Of a stretch of DNA of 64,000 bases, positions 15,001-28,520 are shown one piece after another. Below the pieces are notes generated by a model. It did not search any database and was not told the origin of the DNA. It saw only the letters and a list, made by a program, of their open reading frames with translations. The stretch is from positions 62,001 through 126,000 of the forward strand of contig NOWV01000037.1 of assembly GCA_003344405.1 (NCBI GenBank), given 5' to 3'. Every line of letters begins with the position of its first letter. The stretch's first letter is position 1. Source of the stretch: Trichoplax sp. H2. Lineage: Eukaryota > Placozoa > Uniplacotomia > Trichoplacea. The translations under genes and the position numbers were made by a program.

Positions 15001-16132
15001 TACTTAGATAGATATAAATAATGTGCTAAAAAATTGCAAGGTTAGATCATTTTCATTCGAATTAATTTTCTATGTATTAATTTCATAACAACAACTTCAT
15101 TTCAGCACATATGTTCTGCTATATGCTCGTGAATATGAATTTTAAAGCATGGCTCCGATAATATTTTAAATTTTAAATTAATCCACAATTGCGGTAATAT
15201 GAAGCTGCAAGGCCGATGAAGTGGTCTTAGTAACTAAAATCTTTAGTAGGAAAACAGTATTTAATTCAAGTTAACAATACTCGCAATTCTAACGGTTATA
15301 ACATTTTCAATTTAGCGATATACACTAAAGAGCAGAATATTCTACTCGATTTTAAGATTAGCTGTTGTAACTTATGGTCTTGAAGCGGCACATTATTATT
15401 TGCATAACTCATTGCTTATTACGTAATAGTTGTAGATATGCGTCGATACCCTACGGGAACTGCAGGCGTGAACCGATAATTCAGTCTTTGACGTCACGAA
15501 GTTATTCTTCGCTAATTGAGAAGAATTTCGTTCAGGAGGCAACCAAACGCAATATTCGTGTATAGGACGTAGCTTTGAAAGCTATAAATGACCTTTTGAC
15601 AATTTGCTTACGTATTTTGGTCGTAAAATCATGATATAAATCACTACCATCTGAACATTTTTTATCCATTTATTGTTTCTGGTTCTTTTTAATGATATTT
15701 GATCTACGACTTACATTGCCAAGAAAAGATAGAATGCAAGGCTAGAATTTCGGAAGCATATGTTTCCTGAGGCTCTCACCTGACTATTAAATACTTATTA
15801 AAAAGTGTAATTAGCACTTAAACAACGGGTAAATTGGCAGATGGTTCCCATGGAGCGATTCTCTACTGATTTATATGTGACTGTATATACGTGTTACTAC
15901 CTTGGAACTGTGAAAATTTGGAACAATACTTTTATCACTTCTTCTGAATTATCCCTTATAACCCATAATTAATAATTTATCGATAATAGCTACGTAAGAT
16001 ATAATAAAAATAATTATCGCATCGTAGGATTAAATCATGCAGTACGTAATAATTAGGTTCGTAAGTACTAACTTATTTGATGGCTTACAAATGCCACTCC
16101 CTTAAAGCACAGGTGAGGATATATTGCAATAA
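9052..16132. other. AT-rich non-coding interior of the inverted-repeat pair (right part)
   Basis: About 7 kb in which I cannot support a gene. Open frames of 61-79 codons (for example at 9,514, 10,884, 11,736 and 15,374) lack recognisable sequence or coherent splice partners. A short GC-richer island with a TATAAATA run followed by CCCCCGCGCTGC lies at 10,170-10,215. It could be a small promoter, but no transcript can be assigned to it. Confidence 0.45.
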
Positions 16133-16700
16133 ATGTGATATATAACGATCACGAAATTCCAGATTTTAGAAAAGTAAGGACTTCATTGAATCTTATACAA
16201 AGATTAACTACACACAGTTCTACTCTAGCCGGATACTACTACTAAAGACTTCTAGAATGAACTAACTGAATAATCTAAAGTTGTATGCTTTATACTTTTC
16301 GTAGCATTCGCAGCTATAATCCACATGGCAACCTTTTATCTTATTTTACACATGGTTAAAATATTCTTAGTAACACCATGCTACTGCGGACCATCATTAA
16401 TCCGATCCGATATGAATAAGACTACAGTATTTACGTAGACATTGTTCACACCAGCCAGAGTACAATAAATTAACCATATCCTAATATATGATTTACAGTT
16501 CTAGTTTTACCTATAGCCTTATTAGTAACTCAACACCTTACTGTATATAGTTATCTGTACTCTAGCATAGAGTCTATACCACTACAGTCTATGGTTATGG
16601 CTACCAAATATCTCTTAGGATAAATATGGAAGTTGCGCTACCGTACATTATACTAAACATGGCTAACAGTCTACAATCACAATACTAAGTTACATTCCAA
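16133..16700 (-). repeat. Right arm of the long inverted repeat
   Basis: This is the reverse complement of 3,679-4,235, with divergence spread along its length. Similarity stops near CAATACTAAGTTACATTCCA on the outside and just beyond ATATATAACGATCACGAAAT on the inside. The two arms are separated by about 11.9 kb. Confidence 0.85.
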
Positions 16701-19700
16701 TGAGCTAAAGGATGTGACTAATGGGCAAGTTAGTATGCAATGACTAGCCACATTTTACGCAGATATTCAGAATAAGGCTACAGTATAAAATCGGAATGGT
16801 ATACAATGACCTAAGTTGTAGAAATGAATGTTTATGAGAGATTGCGAAAAGTAGGCAGATACAAATGCTATGATTTTTATATACCGTTTTTAATATTTCA
16901 GTTTGCCTGCTACTACCGTACATTTAAGGCTATTAGTTTATTTGACAAATACTATTATTGAACATTTGTGCTTGTTAAATGTATTTGCAAACGCTTAATC
17001 TCAAGAATGCCATTGATAACAACACATATTTTAAATAGAATCACCGTAAATTTTAGGTACAGGACAGAAAGTATAATTCAAATCTGTGTCCATCATGCAT
17101 GGGAAAGATTACAGTATGCTAGTCATTTTAAGTATCAAAAACGACTCTTGTAATGCACTGTTACGCAGCTGATGCTCCTCGGTTATGGCTAGTATTTATT
17201 TGCGAGTATCAAATGACTTTGCTAATTAGTACCTAAGATTAAGAAATTAACGTCATTTGATTAGAAATACTGTTGAAGATTATTATGTACTTAGGGAATC
17301 TCTTAAAGTTAATCAAAGATTAAGTAGAGTAAGTAGACCAGTTTAGGTTCGATCACAAAACTGGTTTGCGATATGTACTTATTACACATAAAATGGCGCT
17401 TTATAAAGGAAATGAAGCTGCAATGATACGGCAGGTTGTATTAGAAAAGAAGGAATCTGTCAATAGTAATGACAATTTTTAGCCACTATCATAAACTGAG
17501 AATTCTTCTGATTCACACTCTCGAAGAAATGCTAATCTAGGTATTAAAGGTAGAATCTAATAGTATTCCTAGAGATTTTTATCTTTCTAATTAGAGTTCT
17601 TAGAGACAGATATAGAACAAAACTTCAACAGAGCAACTGCATTCACAATATGATAATATCATGCACATGATTCAATGCACATTACCTCATATCAGAAACA
17701 ATCCCATTAACCTGTCACGATAAAATGAAGCTTTTACTGTAGTGAACTATTTTTAAAAGCATGATCATGAAATCCCGTAAACATAGTTCATTATATCACG
17801 AAAAGGTACAATAAAATATTAGAGACGAAAGGAATCCTCTATTATATTTATTCTAACTTATTCTTTAAATTTATTTGGTATTTTTAACGAATTAAGTACT
17901 ACTGAAAATTATACTGCTAAGTAAACGTTAGCTTTCGTATCTATTTGGTTTTCAATAATAACATCTCAGCATCTCAGAATTTCAAACTAAACTCACAGGA
18001 TGTTTACCAATGTTCTTATCTATATTTTAGAAGAGAATATAATTTAAATAATACAGCAAGTATTTCGCTAAACAATACATCTTATGTATGAAAGTCAATA
18101 ACACCTTTACGCTACTAGTAATGAAAAAATATAACATACATATGCCTAGCGTTTACAGCTTAAAAATCATACCTAAAAAGTTTCTAAAATATTGGTATGA
18201 AATACAATTTAAATACTGCATTTATTCTCCTACCTATACAATAGCAAGGTACATTATATCTTTAACAGAAATTATTTAAAATAAAATATCGACTTCAAAT
18301 TGTGTGTTTTGTAATGTAGAAATAAGGAGATAAGGCTAAGCAGTAAAACACATCAAATTGATAATCTTAATAATCTAGTAAATCTTTCTCCATATTTTCA
18401 TTAATCGGTACCTAAGTTCTGTTTTAGTGGTGGAACTCTTTCAACAAGTGAGCATTGGAAGACATTTTTCTGAGTTTGTAGGCTTCTCTTCATTTCTCCA
18501 ATATATTCTATATTATCTGAAAAAATTTTAGCAAAAAATTATAAGCAATACAAAAACGGAGGCATATTACTAATTTGCATGTACTGTACAATGTACTACT
18601 TTACCCTACCCGAATTATTCTAGTAATAGCATCGAGTAAACCATCCTGATAATTCTTGTATCTTTCTGTTAGTTCATCAGTGTATTAAGCGATCTATGAA
18701 GTAATCGGGAAAACTTTGAATCCCGTCATTGAAAGTAATTCAATCAAAATACGTGTTTAGATTATATAATTTAATGTATGCCTTTTGTACTTATAATAAT
18801 TTCAGATGAAGACTTATTGTAGACTTTTGAAATAACAATAGTCTGTGCTAGACTAGCTGATAGCTGGCATTAATATTATTAATATTAGTATTTACAAGCA
18901 TGAAGCTTTATTGTCAGCAATAACTTCAATTATGCGCTAGGGTAAAATAATGTGATTGCCTTGAATTGATTATACCTGTAAAGTACCTTAAAAAGAAACA
19001 CTGTCACAATGGCAGCTGATGTTAATTTAGATGTCCAGTTCAATAGATGCTAGAGATACTACCGCCCATTCTGTAAAACTCAATTCTAAATGAATCTTTC
19101 ATTCTTCTAATTTACTTCCTTCTCTGTTTCGCCAATTTCAAATCTTACCAAATAATTTTAGTCAACTGTTATCGAGTATTTGGCAGTAAGAAATTGAAAC
19201 AGAAAGTTTCAATTATTTCTAGACGGCTACATTACGTCAATTAATAAAAGACCATTTATACCACTATTTATCTGTAAACTCTGTTACTTAAGGGAGAGTA
19301 CAGATGCTTTTGTAAGATAGAAGTCTGTCATGCTATCATTATCTAATACAAGAATTGTATTACGAAAAGTAATGATTACTTTCGATCTTAAAATTCGAAA
19401 GTTATTGAGAGAAATTGATTGTTAACTGATTAGTATTCAATTTTAAGTATAGAATTAACATTAATTGCTAAGGTAATCGCTTGTTTGAATTATCTTTGCT
19501 TATTCCATCTATTAAGCAAAATAACTGCGACGCAATTTCGCGTACTCATGTAATTTTTTCATTGCTAGTTTTTATTCTGATTTACGGAACCTTCTAATTT
19601 GCACGGAAGTACCTGCAGCACTCACTTCTATATGGTGCCGCAATTCGGCGTCACTAGCTGACTCCGTTAATAGACTGCATCTAAGCACGGTCTCAAAGAT

Positions 19701-20363
19701 AACTCTCGTTTTTCTCTTTCTTTAACGATCTATAATTATACTTAATACAATAAAGATTCTCTTATCGTGTTTAGAATATTAAGTTACCTTAATAATGATA
19801 AATTTAGTTTAGTATCGTTTTAAATAAAGATTAATAGGCTCAACCAACGGAAATTGCGAAATATGTCCATTCACTGCTTATTACATTTAGATTAAAGAAC
19901 CGTTTCTGAATAGAAATACAAAGTTACCTATAGTAAGAGAAATATTTATGTGCTGTCCTTTTCAATTTAATGGATGTAACATAATTCTAGCAGTAGACTT
20001 AACTGCTTTGGTATAAGTCATCAATACAATTGATAACAGACGAATCACAATTGATCAATTATATTAAATCGTTAATTTTAATTATTATTTCGAGTGTGCT
20101 TTTAGCCCATGCAGTACGTAGTATTTATTGCAAGACTAACTAATTGCTGGTTATAAATTCATGATGACACTATCTGCACCATCACATATTTGAAGAAATC
20201 AAGTACAAATTTGGAGTGAAGAGCCAATTGATCAAAATGATTTTAGTAATAAAATTTAGGGACGTTGATACACAACGCTATTGTTTCTCCTCCATTACCA
20301 CTAAAATAGTACTTTAAATAGATGCATTAATAATAATTTAAACTAAGCTTGAACATTACTTAC
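16701..20363. other. AT-rich stretch, nothing supported
   Basis: About 3.7 kb with no gene I can support. The 61-codon frame at 16,968 and the 63-codon frame at 18,088 look like chance openings in AT-rich DNA. Confidence 0.45.
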
Positions 20364-20617
20364 TGTTCCCTCTAAATCTAGTTGTAGAAGTTGTCGTGAC
20401 AGCAATATAAAGAATAAGTGTTGTTTCAATTTAATCAGATATTCAGTAAAAATAATATACATCAAAGAATCTATTCGCATCTGATAATAATTTAAATTAA
20501 ATCTCAGCACACATACCGGTGACAGTTGTTGTAGTCTCATATTATATAATTTGGTCGTGCGTACTGTAGTTTCCATTAGTAATGGTATAAGGACTTTTAT
20601 TAATTCAGGATAATAAC
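20364..20617 (-). CDS. Candidate pair of exons of an unrecognised minus-strand gene
   Basis: Two adjacent blocks read as exons on the minus strand. The first is 20,517-20,617, opening after an AATATAG acceptor and closing at a CCG|GTATGTG donor. The second is 20,364-20,480, opening after TTATTATCAG and closing at ACA|GTAAGT. The frame is consistent, the shared intron is 36 nt, and the second exon is exactly 39 codons with phase 0 at both ends. The peptide looks helical and hydrophobic (LIKVLIPLLMETT; LFFILLSRQLLQLDLEGT). I find no certain start, no terminal exon and no known family. The very short intron and lack of neighbouring exons make this tentative. Confidence 0.3.
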
Positions 20618-20651
20618 CTATATTAATTCCAGAGGTGAAAAATTCGTTCAA

Positions 20652-23600
20652 ATGTTATATTTTGCAAAATGTAAATTACTTTTTGCAGTACTCTCAACAA
20701 GCTTGGGTTCAGTTACCGTCGCACTATATTATTTTTCTCAGACAATATTAGCCTAAAAATTGTTGACTGCCAATTAACAGAACCGCGATATATTACCTTG
20801 AATTGTGTGTGCATAGGCACAGCCATGTGCCGTAGCAGGAATTAGATTTGGCGATTGGAATAATACCAGTATGTTAGCCATTAAGTTGTACTCTTAAAAT
20901 AGCTTAATTCTATCGATAAATCGAAGTATTTAGCTTTAGGTTAATTTACCTTGTATTATTAATTAGATTTATCTAATTCAGTAAAATAATTATCTTAGCC
21001 TTGACAAGATTTGATTCAGTACAAAATATATTTTTTATCAAATTATTTTTATTTGTATAAAATTTCAAGGATAGAATTATGGTTTGCACTAATTGCAGGG
21101 AAAATGGACTATCGTTATGAGACATTTAATTTAAAATGATAAGTTAATTATAAATTTGTATTATCATTTAAGAATTTGAATACTATTGAATTGTTGACGA
21201 CCTCGAAATTTGACATTTGGCAGGATGTACGCGTACAACATATATTTACTTGAAACTACTTTGACAAATTAATAGATTTTATAGTAGCTTTTTCTCTTTC
21301 GCTTAAGTGCTCCTAACAACTGAACATACTAGAAATGATTGCATCAGCCAGTATATCACATCAATTAAAAGCATTGCATACATAACAAATTTATTTAAAC
21401 GACACTAGAAATACTATTTCAAGTCTACAGTACTCTCATTAATTAATTTTTAATAGCTCAAAGTGTGAAATCAATAGTTCAATTCAATTATCGTACAAAT
21501 AATACTCTTCATTCTTATGTATTCAGTTTTATATTAAATTCTAATATAGCATCAGATTAATGAATTACTTAACAATAATTTAATATTTATAATTGTTCTA
21601 ATATTAAAAAAGGCCAAAGACGGAAGCTACAATGACTTTAGCATTAATGTCTGACCAATATTACTAAGAAGAATATCATTAATAACTTGAACAGGAGTTT
21701 GATAGCTATCTACAAGTATATTCAAATAAAGAGTTTTTCTTGGTTCTTAAGTCTTTTCTATCGTCACCTTGTTCACCTTGCTGTTTTACTTTTAATAATA
21801 AATATTTGATAGAGTTATACTGAAGTTTATATATTTATCACCCAATCTGGTATATTTTATTCTACTCTATCATCGTTACCTTTAAGCTATTTGCTTTACT
21901 AACTCGACTACAATTAGAAAAATGAGCTAATAGACTCAATATATCGCCTTGTACTTTTCATTCCTTTTATTACTACTCATGTTTTCTATAGCTAACTAGA
22001 CTTACCTTTCATAAATTTTTGAAAAATATCTAAAGAAAAGTAAATGAAACATATTAAAATATTATAATATGTAGTAGTCATTATACCTTTACTATAGTTA
22101 TAATCAGTTTAACTTGTCTAATACTTATTTCTTTTCAACATAATCAGCATTCTAGTTGAAACTAATACAATTAAACGTAATTTTACTTCAACTGTAAATG
22201 ATGCCATAGAATTAAAGTTTTCATTCATATTTCTATCATTTTTATTTTCTATACCGTTAGTATTTACTTTTTTTGATGACAATATGTACATTCTTAAAAC
22301 AAATGATACATTAAAATAAACCCAACCTATTTTTTAACTGATTAATGTAAATGCTATAAATTGTCGGCAAGTGATAGCTATTTTCATACAGGTTTATAGC
22401 CCACCTGCTTATAATTTCAATCTAAAATTAATTTCCGCTTTTAATAACAGTTTGATGTTATTTTTGAATAAACTCAAGATAATCGGTCTATATTTGGATT
22501 TAAATTTATCCTACAAGCGGAAGTAAAATGCCGTTGCTAAAATGTTTGCAACTATCTACTTTGCACAATGATATAATTTATTGCACTAAAGTTGTCCACT
22601 TCAATAATAAGGTGTGGTGTGTTCACCTTCATTATTTTAAAATTTCAATGTCGTCAGTTCTTTCTACTATTATCTTGTACCAATATAATAATGATTTTAT
22701 GTCAATTAAGAAATACGCTTTAGAGTATTAATATTTCTATTATATATTAAAATACAATTTCTTATTTTACGATAAGGTTGTACTACATATAAATCATCAC
22801 TATTATCTTATAATACTATTTTTATTAATATAAATATTATCTATCAAACAATCGGCCTATGCAATTGCGAGGTTTTAATTGACATCTTTACATTCAATTA
22901 ACGTTATTGAAATTGCTATATTCCAACACAACTAATTAATAGTTCCTAAATGTGATTAACGATAACGATTGGAAAGAGACCAGTATGCATAACTTGTAAT
23001 AAATGTTTTCAATGACGATCACTATTTTAATTAAAAATTATACGAAAGCATTGTTGGTAAGCACTTAATTTAATTAATTGTCGTAATTGTTGGAGCTTAA
23101 TTTCAAAAAAAATGATACATTCCTGTTTCAATTAAAAATCTACGATAGTCTTTAGCTGGTAACTTACGGTAACAGTCTCTACTAGTAAATTACTGATTAC
23201 AGTATCCATTTAAGAATTTGCCAGAACTAATTATTAACAATTTATCTTGTGCTTATCTAATTATCTACTGTCATAGTACTGCAATACAAACTAATCCAAC
23301 CAAAGCAACTGCAATTCTTTCATACGTAAGAGTATAAATCCAGAATGTATATAGACTTGATCTGAATAGATACATTTGCAGTTCGTTCTGAAGCACACGA
23401 ATACTTGATAGTTTCTTTCACTTAGCTTATAGACTAAAATATCCTGTATTGAAGCTTATAAGTAATACATATAACAATGGAATGATGAGCTAGCATCCTG
23501 TTTATCAACCATCAAATTTCAGCGACCAATTACTTCCTTAACGATTCTAGCAGCTTTTGTTATTAAAGTGATTCTAGTGCCTATAATATTAGGAGTACTA

Positions 23601-24546
23601 TTGAAGTGTTAACAGTATGGTAGATGTAGCTAACCCAATTGCTATATAAATCCAGCGGTTATCATTAATCCAGTTATCACAATTATTTCTTAATTGCTAC
23701 ATAAAGGACGAAATCACCAAATTGTCAAACTAAGAAACATGGCTTACGCTATTTCAAGGAAAGGTAATTAATAGATATAAATGTATGTAGTGTAACTTCT
23801 TATAATTATTCATAATAATCGTAATATTATAAATTCGAATTAGATCGTAATCTACAGTACATAATCTAGCAACAGTTATAGTGTCCTGGATTAGCTATAT
23901 GGAATCTCAAGTTTAGGCAAAATAATCTTAATGCATTTCTATTTCTCACTTATAAAGAATTCTCACCATGGTAGTCAAATAATATCTGTCGAGCCATGTA
24001 ATATTTCTTTCTTGATTAGAAGTAGTAATAGATCAAATACTAAACTAAATTATAACATGATCTTTGCATGCATTTTTCACTGAAATCTAATTAGCTTAAA
24101 ATTTAATCCTAGTCAATACAAAATTCACGTGCAAATCTTCTATTAGATGAGACGTACTGAACAATAGAATACGCTACTTATAAATATGCATGATAAACAT
24201 GTCTTAGGATAACGAGAGTACTATTCACGTTTGTATTGAGCAATATTAATGTATTGTAATATTCTATTTTGCTGTTGATGAATCTGCAAAACTAAGACAG
24301 CCAAATTTTATCTGTTTAAATAAGATTCACCTTCTGTACACTAAAATAAATTTTGACAAGCCATATTCTCTAGTTATAAAATTGTATCACATTTGACTGT
24401 AATAATTATTTTTAGTAATTTAAGATATTCTCAGGTCAACTAAAATACAGTCCAGCATACTACATATTTGAAATCATTAAAGTTAATCCTTCTTCGTTAT
24501 ACCAACCCATGATGATCTTAATATATTTTGATTCTCAATTTGCTAG
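20652..24546. other. AT-rich stretch upstream of gene B, nothing recognised
   Basis: About 3.9 kb. The first exon of gene B (start codon and probably part of a signal peptide) should lie here, but I cannot choose among weak candidates. No repeats stand out apart from a 21-nt string at 23,464 that also occurs at 7,872. Confidence 0.45.
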
Positions 24547-26499
24547 ATTACCTCATTACTGTGCTACTGATTAAGTTACTAATGCCATCGACGATGGCCT
24601 TAGACCATAATTTGGATTATCAATTCACAAATTCTCAAGGCAAAGATCAGTTGCTCTATGAATTGAACGAAAACGCTCAAAAAAGTCTTCATGCTTTGAA
24701 TAATTTGACGAGAACATTTACTCAAATATGCATCCAAAAACATGGAAACTCATATAAAAGTAATCGATCAAATAAAACAACCGCGAAAACAGTCATATTT
24801 GGAGTTGCTTCTAGCACAAAAGATATGGTAACTCGACTATTTTAATGTTAATTGTCTGGTATTTAAGTCTTTATGTCCCACACTAAATCATTTAGTATTA
24901 TTGATCAAATAGAAATTCAAAGTTTATATCTTATCGATTGCTTAGCGATGTTTTATAGAAGATTAAGTTATGGTTCTGATTTATATCGGAATGTAACTGT
25001 TCTAAGAAAGTGCCTTTAAGGATTAAATTAGTTACAATCCTTTTTACTTATTAGTAAATATACCATAAATAATTAAATTGACTTATAATAAACGCTTTAT
25101 TCTAGACCATGTTAATGATTCTTATCTATAATTGTTTACTATTTTTTGAGTTGATTTATTATAAATATTGAAAAAATGAAACAAATATCAACTAAGTTTC
25201 GGAAATACAGAATAATATTAAAGTTTTTCAAATTTTTAAAATGGTCTTCATACAGTTATTCCATCTTATATTTCCGAAAATTAACTGTAGTAATGCTTTA
25301 GTTGTTTAATTCATGTCAAATCTGTAATTGAATTACTTACATTTATCTTATTATTCCCCTATCATTTCTGAGATAATATTTCTACTCTAGGAGTGTTTTC
25401 AAATTTTTCTATTATTATAACAGGATCCTCCCAAAAATCCATTCAAGGTACATCAATTTTTGAAGTTTGTGTCAAATATTACACATAACGTGGCCGCAGC
25501 TATTGCAAATGGTGGAATAATTGATCAAATTGTACTAAACAAAGCATTTGCTGACGGCAGTGAGATCTCTCATTCCTGCCAATCAAGCCAATTGCTATCC
25601 GGCTTGCGAACTAACTTTGAGGAACTATTCAATCGTCTAGTAAAATTTGTAAGTCTTTGATAAATAGATTTTCTTATAAGACTATCTTATAAGACTAGTC
25701 ACGGTACGAACCACTGTGAAGAGCTAATGACTAAATTTAGTGGTTAACATTTATATATGGAGATAAATAACAATGGCTTACAGTAAGAACTACGGTAGTT
25801 ATTATTTTGATACAGTAAATTATACTGTACTGTAATAAGAGTTCTTATACGTTAACTAATGTTAATTGATTATAGTGTTATGTCTTGTAACGCTTGTAAT
25901 GAATATCCTGAAGATATTCAATTATCGATGATACTATAATTAGTTCTGTGTATAAACATACCGTAATCTTATTATCTAGAATCGTTCGGTATTTATCTAA
26001 GATTATAAATAATTATTATACTAATTTAGCTATCCAATATGAACTAAATTGCATAAGATTCGTTTTACGATATCTTTATCACGAAGCGGGTTTGTGACAA
26101 CTATGATGCAATAATCTATCCTAATATTTTATTTATTCTATATCGTAATTTTGGCCACATATCATTTATGAGGCAAGGAAAATGACAGCATCTTATATAT
26201 ATCAATTTATCAAGGTTTTTGACCGTAGAAACTAAACTCTTTTTACGTTCATTTGATACCGTAGATTCACCCTTACCGGTGCCAGAATCAGACAAAAATG
26301 CACATGCTTCATAATCTCCAGGTATAATTGAAATTTAGCTAGCTATTATGCTATTATATTCAGCTTTTTATTATAAACCAGATGAAATTCACTTTTTGTT
26401 TATTTCTAATTTTAGTTTACAGTAAACGCATTAGATTTCACGATGGGTACTCTTTGTCAGTGTTACACTTTAACAGTTAGCCATGTAGATATTAAATAA
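24547..26499 (+). CDS. Gene B: unrecognised, probably secreted protein, paralogue of gene A
   Basis: Exons 24,547-24,827, 25,424-25,648, 26,265-26,321 and 26,416-26,499 (TAA) join in one frame with phase-0 junctions. The first listed exon opens after TTTGCTAG with a hydrophobic run (DYLITVLLIKLLMPSTMA), which looks like the core of a signal peptide whose start lies in an unfound upstream exon. An in-frame stop at 24,519 means the frame cannot simply extend left. The second exon matches exon 2 of gene A (FVSNITHN...ANGGIIDQI against VLSNLTYN...MTGGLLDQL). The third exon is 57 nt, 19 codons, in both genes with a conserved P..C. The last exon is shorter than in gene A (27 codons against 48) and is the least certain. 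N-glycosylation motifs (NLT, NIT) suit a secreted protein. Confidence 0.55.
25698..26098 (+). mobile_element. MITE-like element, copy 3, inside intron 2-3 of gene B
   Basis: This copy runs from GTCACGGTACGAACCACTGT to CACGAAGCGGGTTTGTGAC, about 401 bp. It matches copies 1 and 2 but lacks their GTGAGGTAGTTAAGGGAT segment. It is the best copy for seeing both ends: GTCAC at the left and GTGAC at the right, with the TCACGGT/ACTGTGA sub-terminal hairpin. It sits wholly between the donor at 25,649 and the acceptor ending at 26,264, so it does not break the frame. Confidence 0.8.
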
Positions 26500-28360
26500 T
26501 TAACATATTTTCATTCCCGTTTTATTTTAACTTACTTTGTTTACCATCAGCATTAATTTATGTATAACCCTGATTTTGTATCCAATAGCTTCAAAAAAAA
26601 AGCAAAAGGAATTGCTTCGTTACATCATCAACTGATTCGGAATACAATGGGAAATACGGTCCCTGCTACTTAGAAATACAACTATCTTCCATTGTATCGG
26701 CGCTAAATTCCCTATCAGATCGAAATCAGTCATTTCGATAATATTTCAATTTTTTAATTCTTCACCGCCTTTGTTTTTGCGAGTAATAGATAAAATACCC
26801 TCTAATGTGCCAGTTATGTGGCTTAGAAAGTGAAAATTAAATTTACCGTTCGGCTCATTCTACTATTAAAAGCAATATAACTTAAGTTATCATCATAAAA
26901 ATGCATTAATTTTTCATTTTGTCATACCTTATTGTGTGTGTTGATTGATTGAATAGTACGATGATAATAGTTCATTAAGCTAATAAGGACATATTTCTAA
27001 AGATTGAAAGCAATTTTAACACATTTTATGATCTATAAGTAGATTCCTTCCACGGTAGTCTTGTGTCTTTGACTTGATTCGATATCTTCTTACTTCTAAA
27101 GATAACGGTATTTAAAAAATTACTGTTATTATTATAAAAATGCTAAAACAATTCCAGTTTTCTTCGTCAGATTTTCGTTCTTATTGCTTTCAGTTTAAAA
27201 TTGTGAGATTAATGGAAAATTCCTAACTTAGTAGTATTCTATTAACTTCAACAATTCTGAAATAAGAAGTCCACAAATGTCTACCATAAAATGAAAACAT
27301 TAACTATATGTATGCTACCCAATAAATTCAAAATCAAATTCATGCAAAAATTCAAAGTTTCTCGATTTACTTGACGATTCTTCGCTTATTTCAACAAAAA
27401 ATTATTATAAGCTTAATTATTTGCCAATTACTTTACAAAAAAATAATACAAGTATATTGAATTCGTGCAATCAATACGTTTTTATTGAAAAATATTGTTG
27501 CTGGAGTAATTAGGGAATAAATCTCTGAGATCATTCATCGGTTTTAGTCATCTCCTAGGGTTGGTTTAATAATGATTATTACAAGTTGTAGCACGAATCA
27601 TAATATCATTAGTATGCTATTGCGATGATCAAGATTGCCACACAAGGAGATGATGTGAAATAAGGCTACTTTTCCCTTGTTGATTTAGCTATTCTACTAT
27701 TTAACTTGTTGTTAATGAGAATTATGCTCCTAATACTTGTTTTTGAAAAAGTATTATTAGTACAACTATAAAGTTTTTCTTAAAATAATATTTTGATTAA
27801 AGCGTACTATCGCATTTTGACTAGTTATAATAGATTAATCTAATGCCGATCAATTATTCTGTATTTAGAAATTGCCTCTTATGCTGCATATCTATTTCCA
27901 TTAAGTATTCATAAATAAATATTTCTTAGTATAAACATAAGCAAGAACGCGTTGATTCAGTATAATCTATCATTTTAATTACCAAAAACTCCAATACTAT
28001 TAAGAGTCCAATCATATCGAAGATGCTGACGTAGAATTAATGAAATTACATAGCACTCGTGTATGGGTCTTTCGCTTATGCAACTATATTCAGCAAAACC
28101 AAGTTAGATTATACGATGTGCGACATAAGACAAATAATGACGAATCATTCATGTCAAAGCAGTTAGTTCATTTTATTACTGAAAATCGCAGTAAAAATTT
28201 CCCTATAGTTATATTTTTGATTTCAAATTGTTTCCTTTTTTTTTATTTTCAGATGTTATTAATTTGAATCATTATACGCATGTACGAAGAAATCTTTATC
28301 CTGAAAATATTTAAGAACAAAATAAAATATCATCCATGGATAGTTAACGATAATCCTGTA
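26500..28360. other. Non-coding stretch downstream of gene B
   Basis: About 1.9 kb of AT-rich sequence. A 75-codon frame at 28,040-28,267 starts with ATG but has no recognisable features and ends in a hydrophobic T-rich run. I do not call it. Confidence 0.45.
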
Positions 28361-28520
28361 ACCGACCGATCCGATAAGTGATTTTTATGATGCATCAATG
28401 TCACTTACAGGAGTAATCCCACTGTCTACTCTCTTCTAATGTGAGTGATCAACTTAACTTACTAGCTACTTAGTCACTCCAACTAGCTACGGAGAGATTC
28501 TGTAAGTAAGACTAACAACT
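28361..28520 (+). repeat. 160-bp direct repeat, copy 1, ending exactly at the assembly gap
   Basis: Bases 28,361-28,520 (ACCGACCGATCCGATAAGTG to GACTAACAACT) recur at 29,108-29,267 with a single visible difference (ACTAGCTACGG against ACTAACTACGG). The copy stops exactly where the N run starts. Confidence 0.95.

Noticed and set aside
15374-15565. 63-codon frame that in another frame gives a VTYGLEA string reminiscent of retroelement reverse transcriptase ends
   Set aside because: Only a few residues match and stops follow at once; no other retroelement motif is found nearby.
9100-17650. Weak inverted similarity around TCTCTAGGAATACTAT (near 9,160 and 17,570)
   Set aside because: The match is about 16 nt and does not extend convincingly; possible chance in AT-rich DNA.
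7872-23484. Exact 21-nt string AATACATATAACAATGGAAT(G) at 7,872 and 23,464
   Set aside because: Too short, with no flanking similarity; it could be a relic of a shared element but cannot be supported.
28040-28267. 75-codon ATG frame before the assembly gap
   Set aside because: It ends in a T-rich hydrophobic run, with no homologue recognised and no splice partners.
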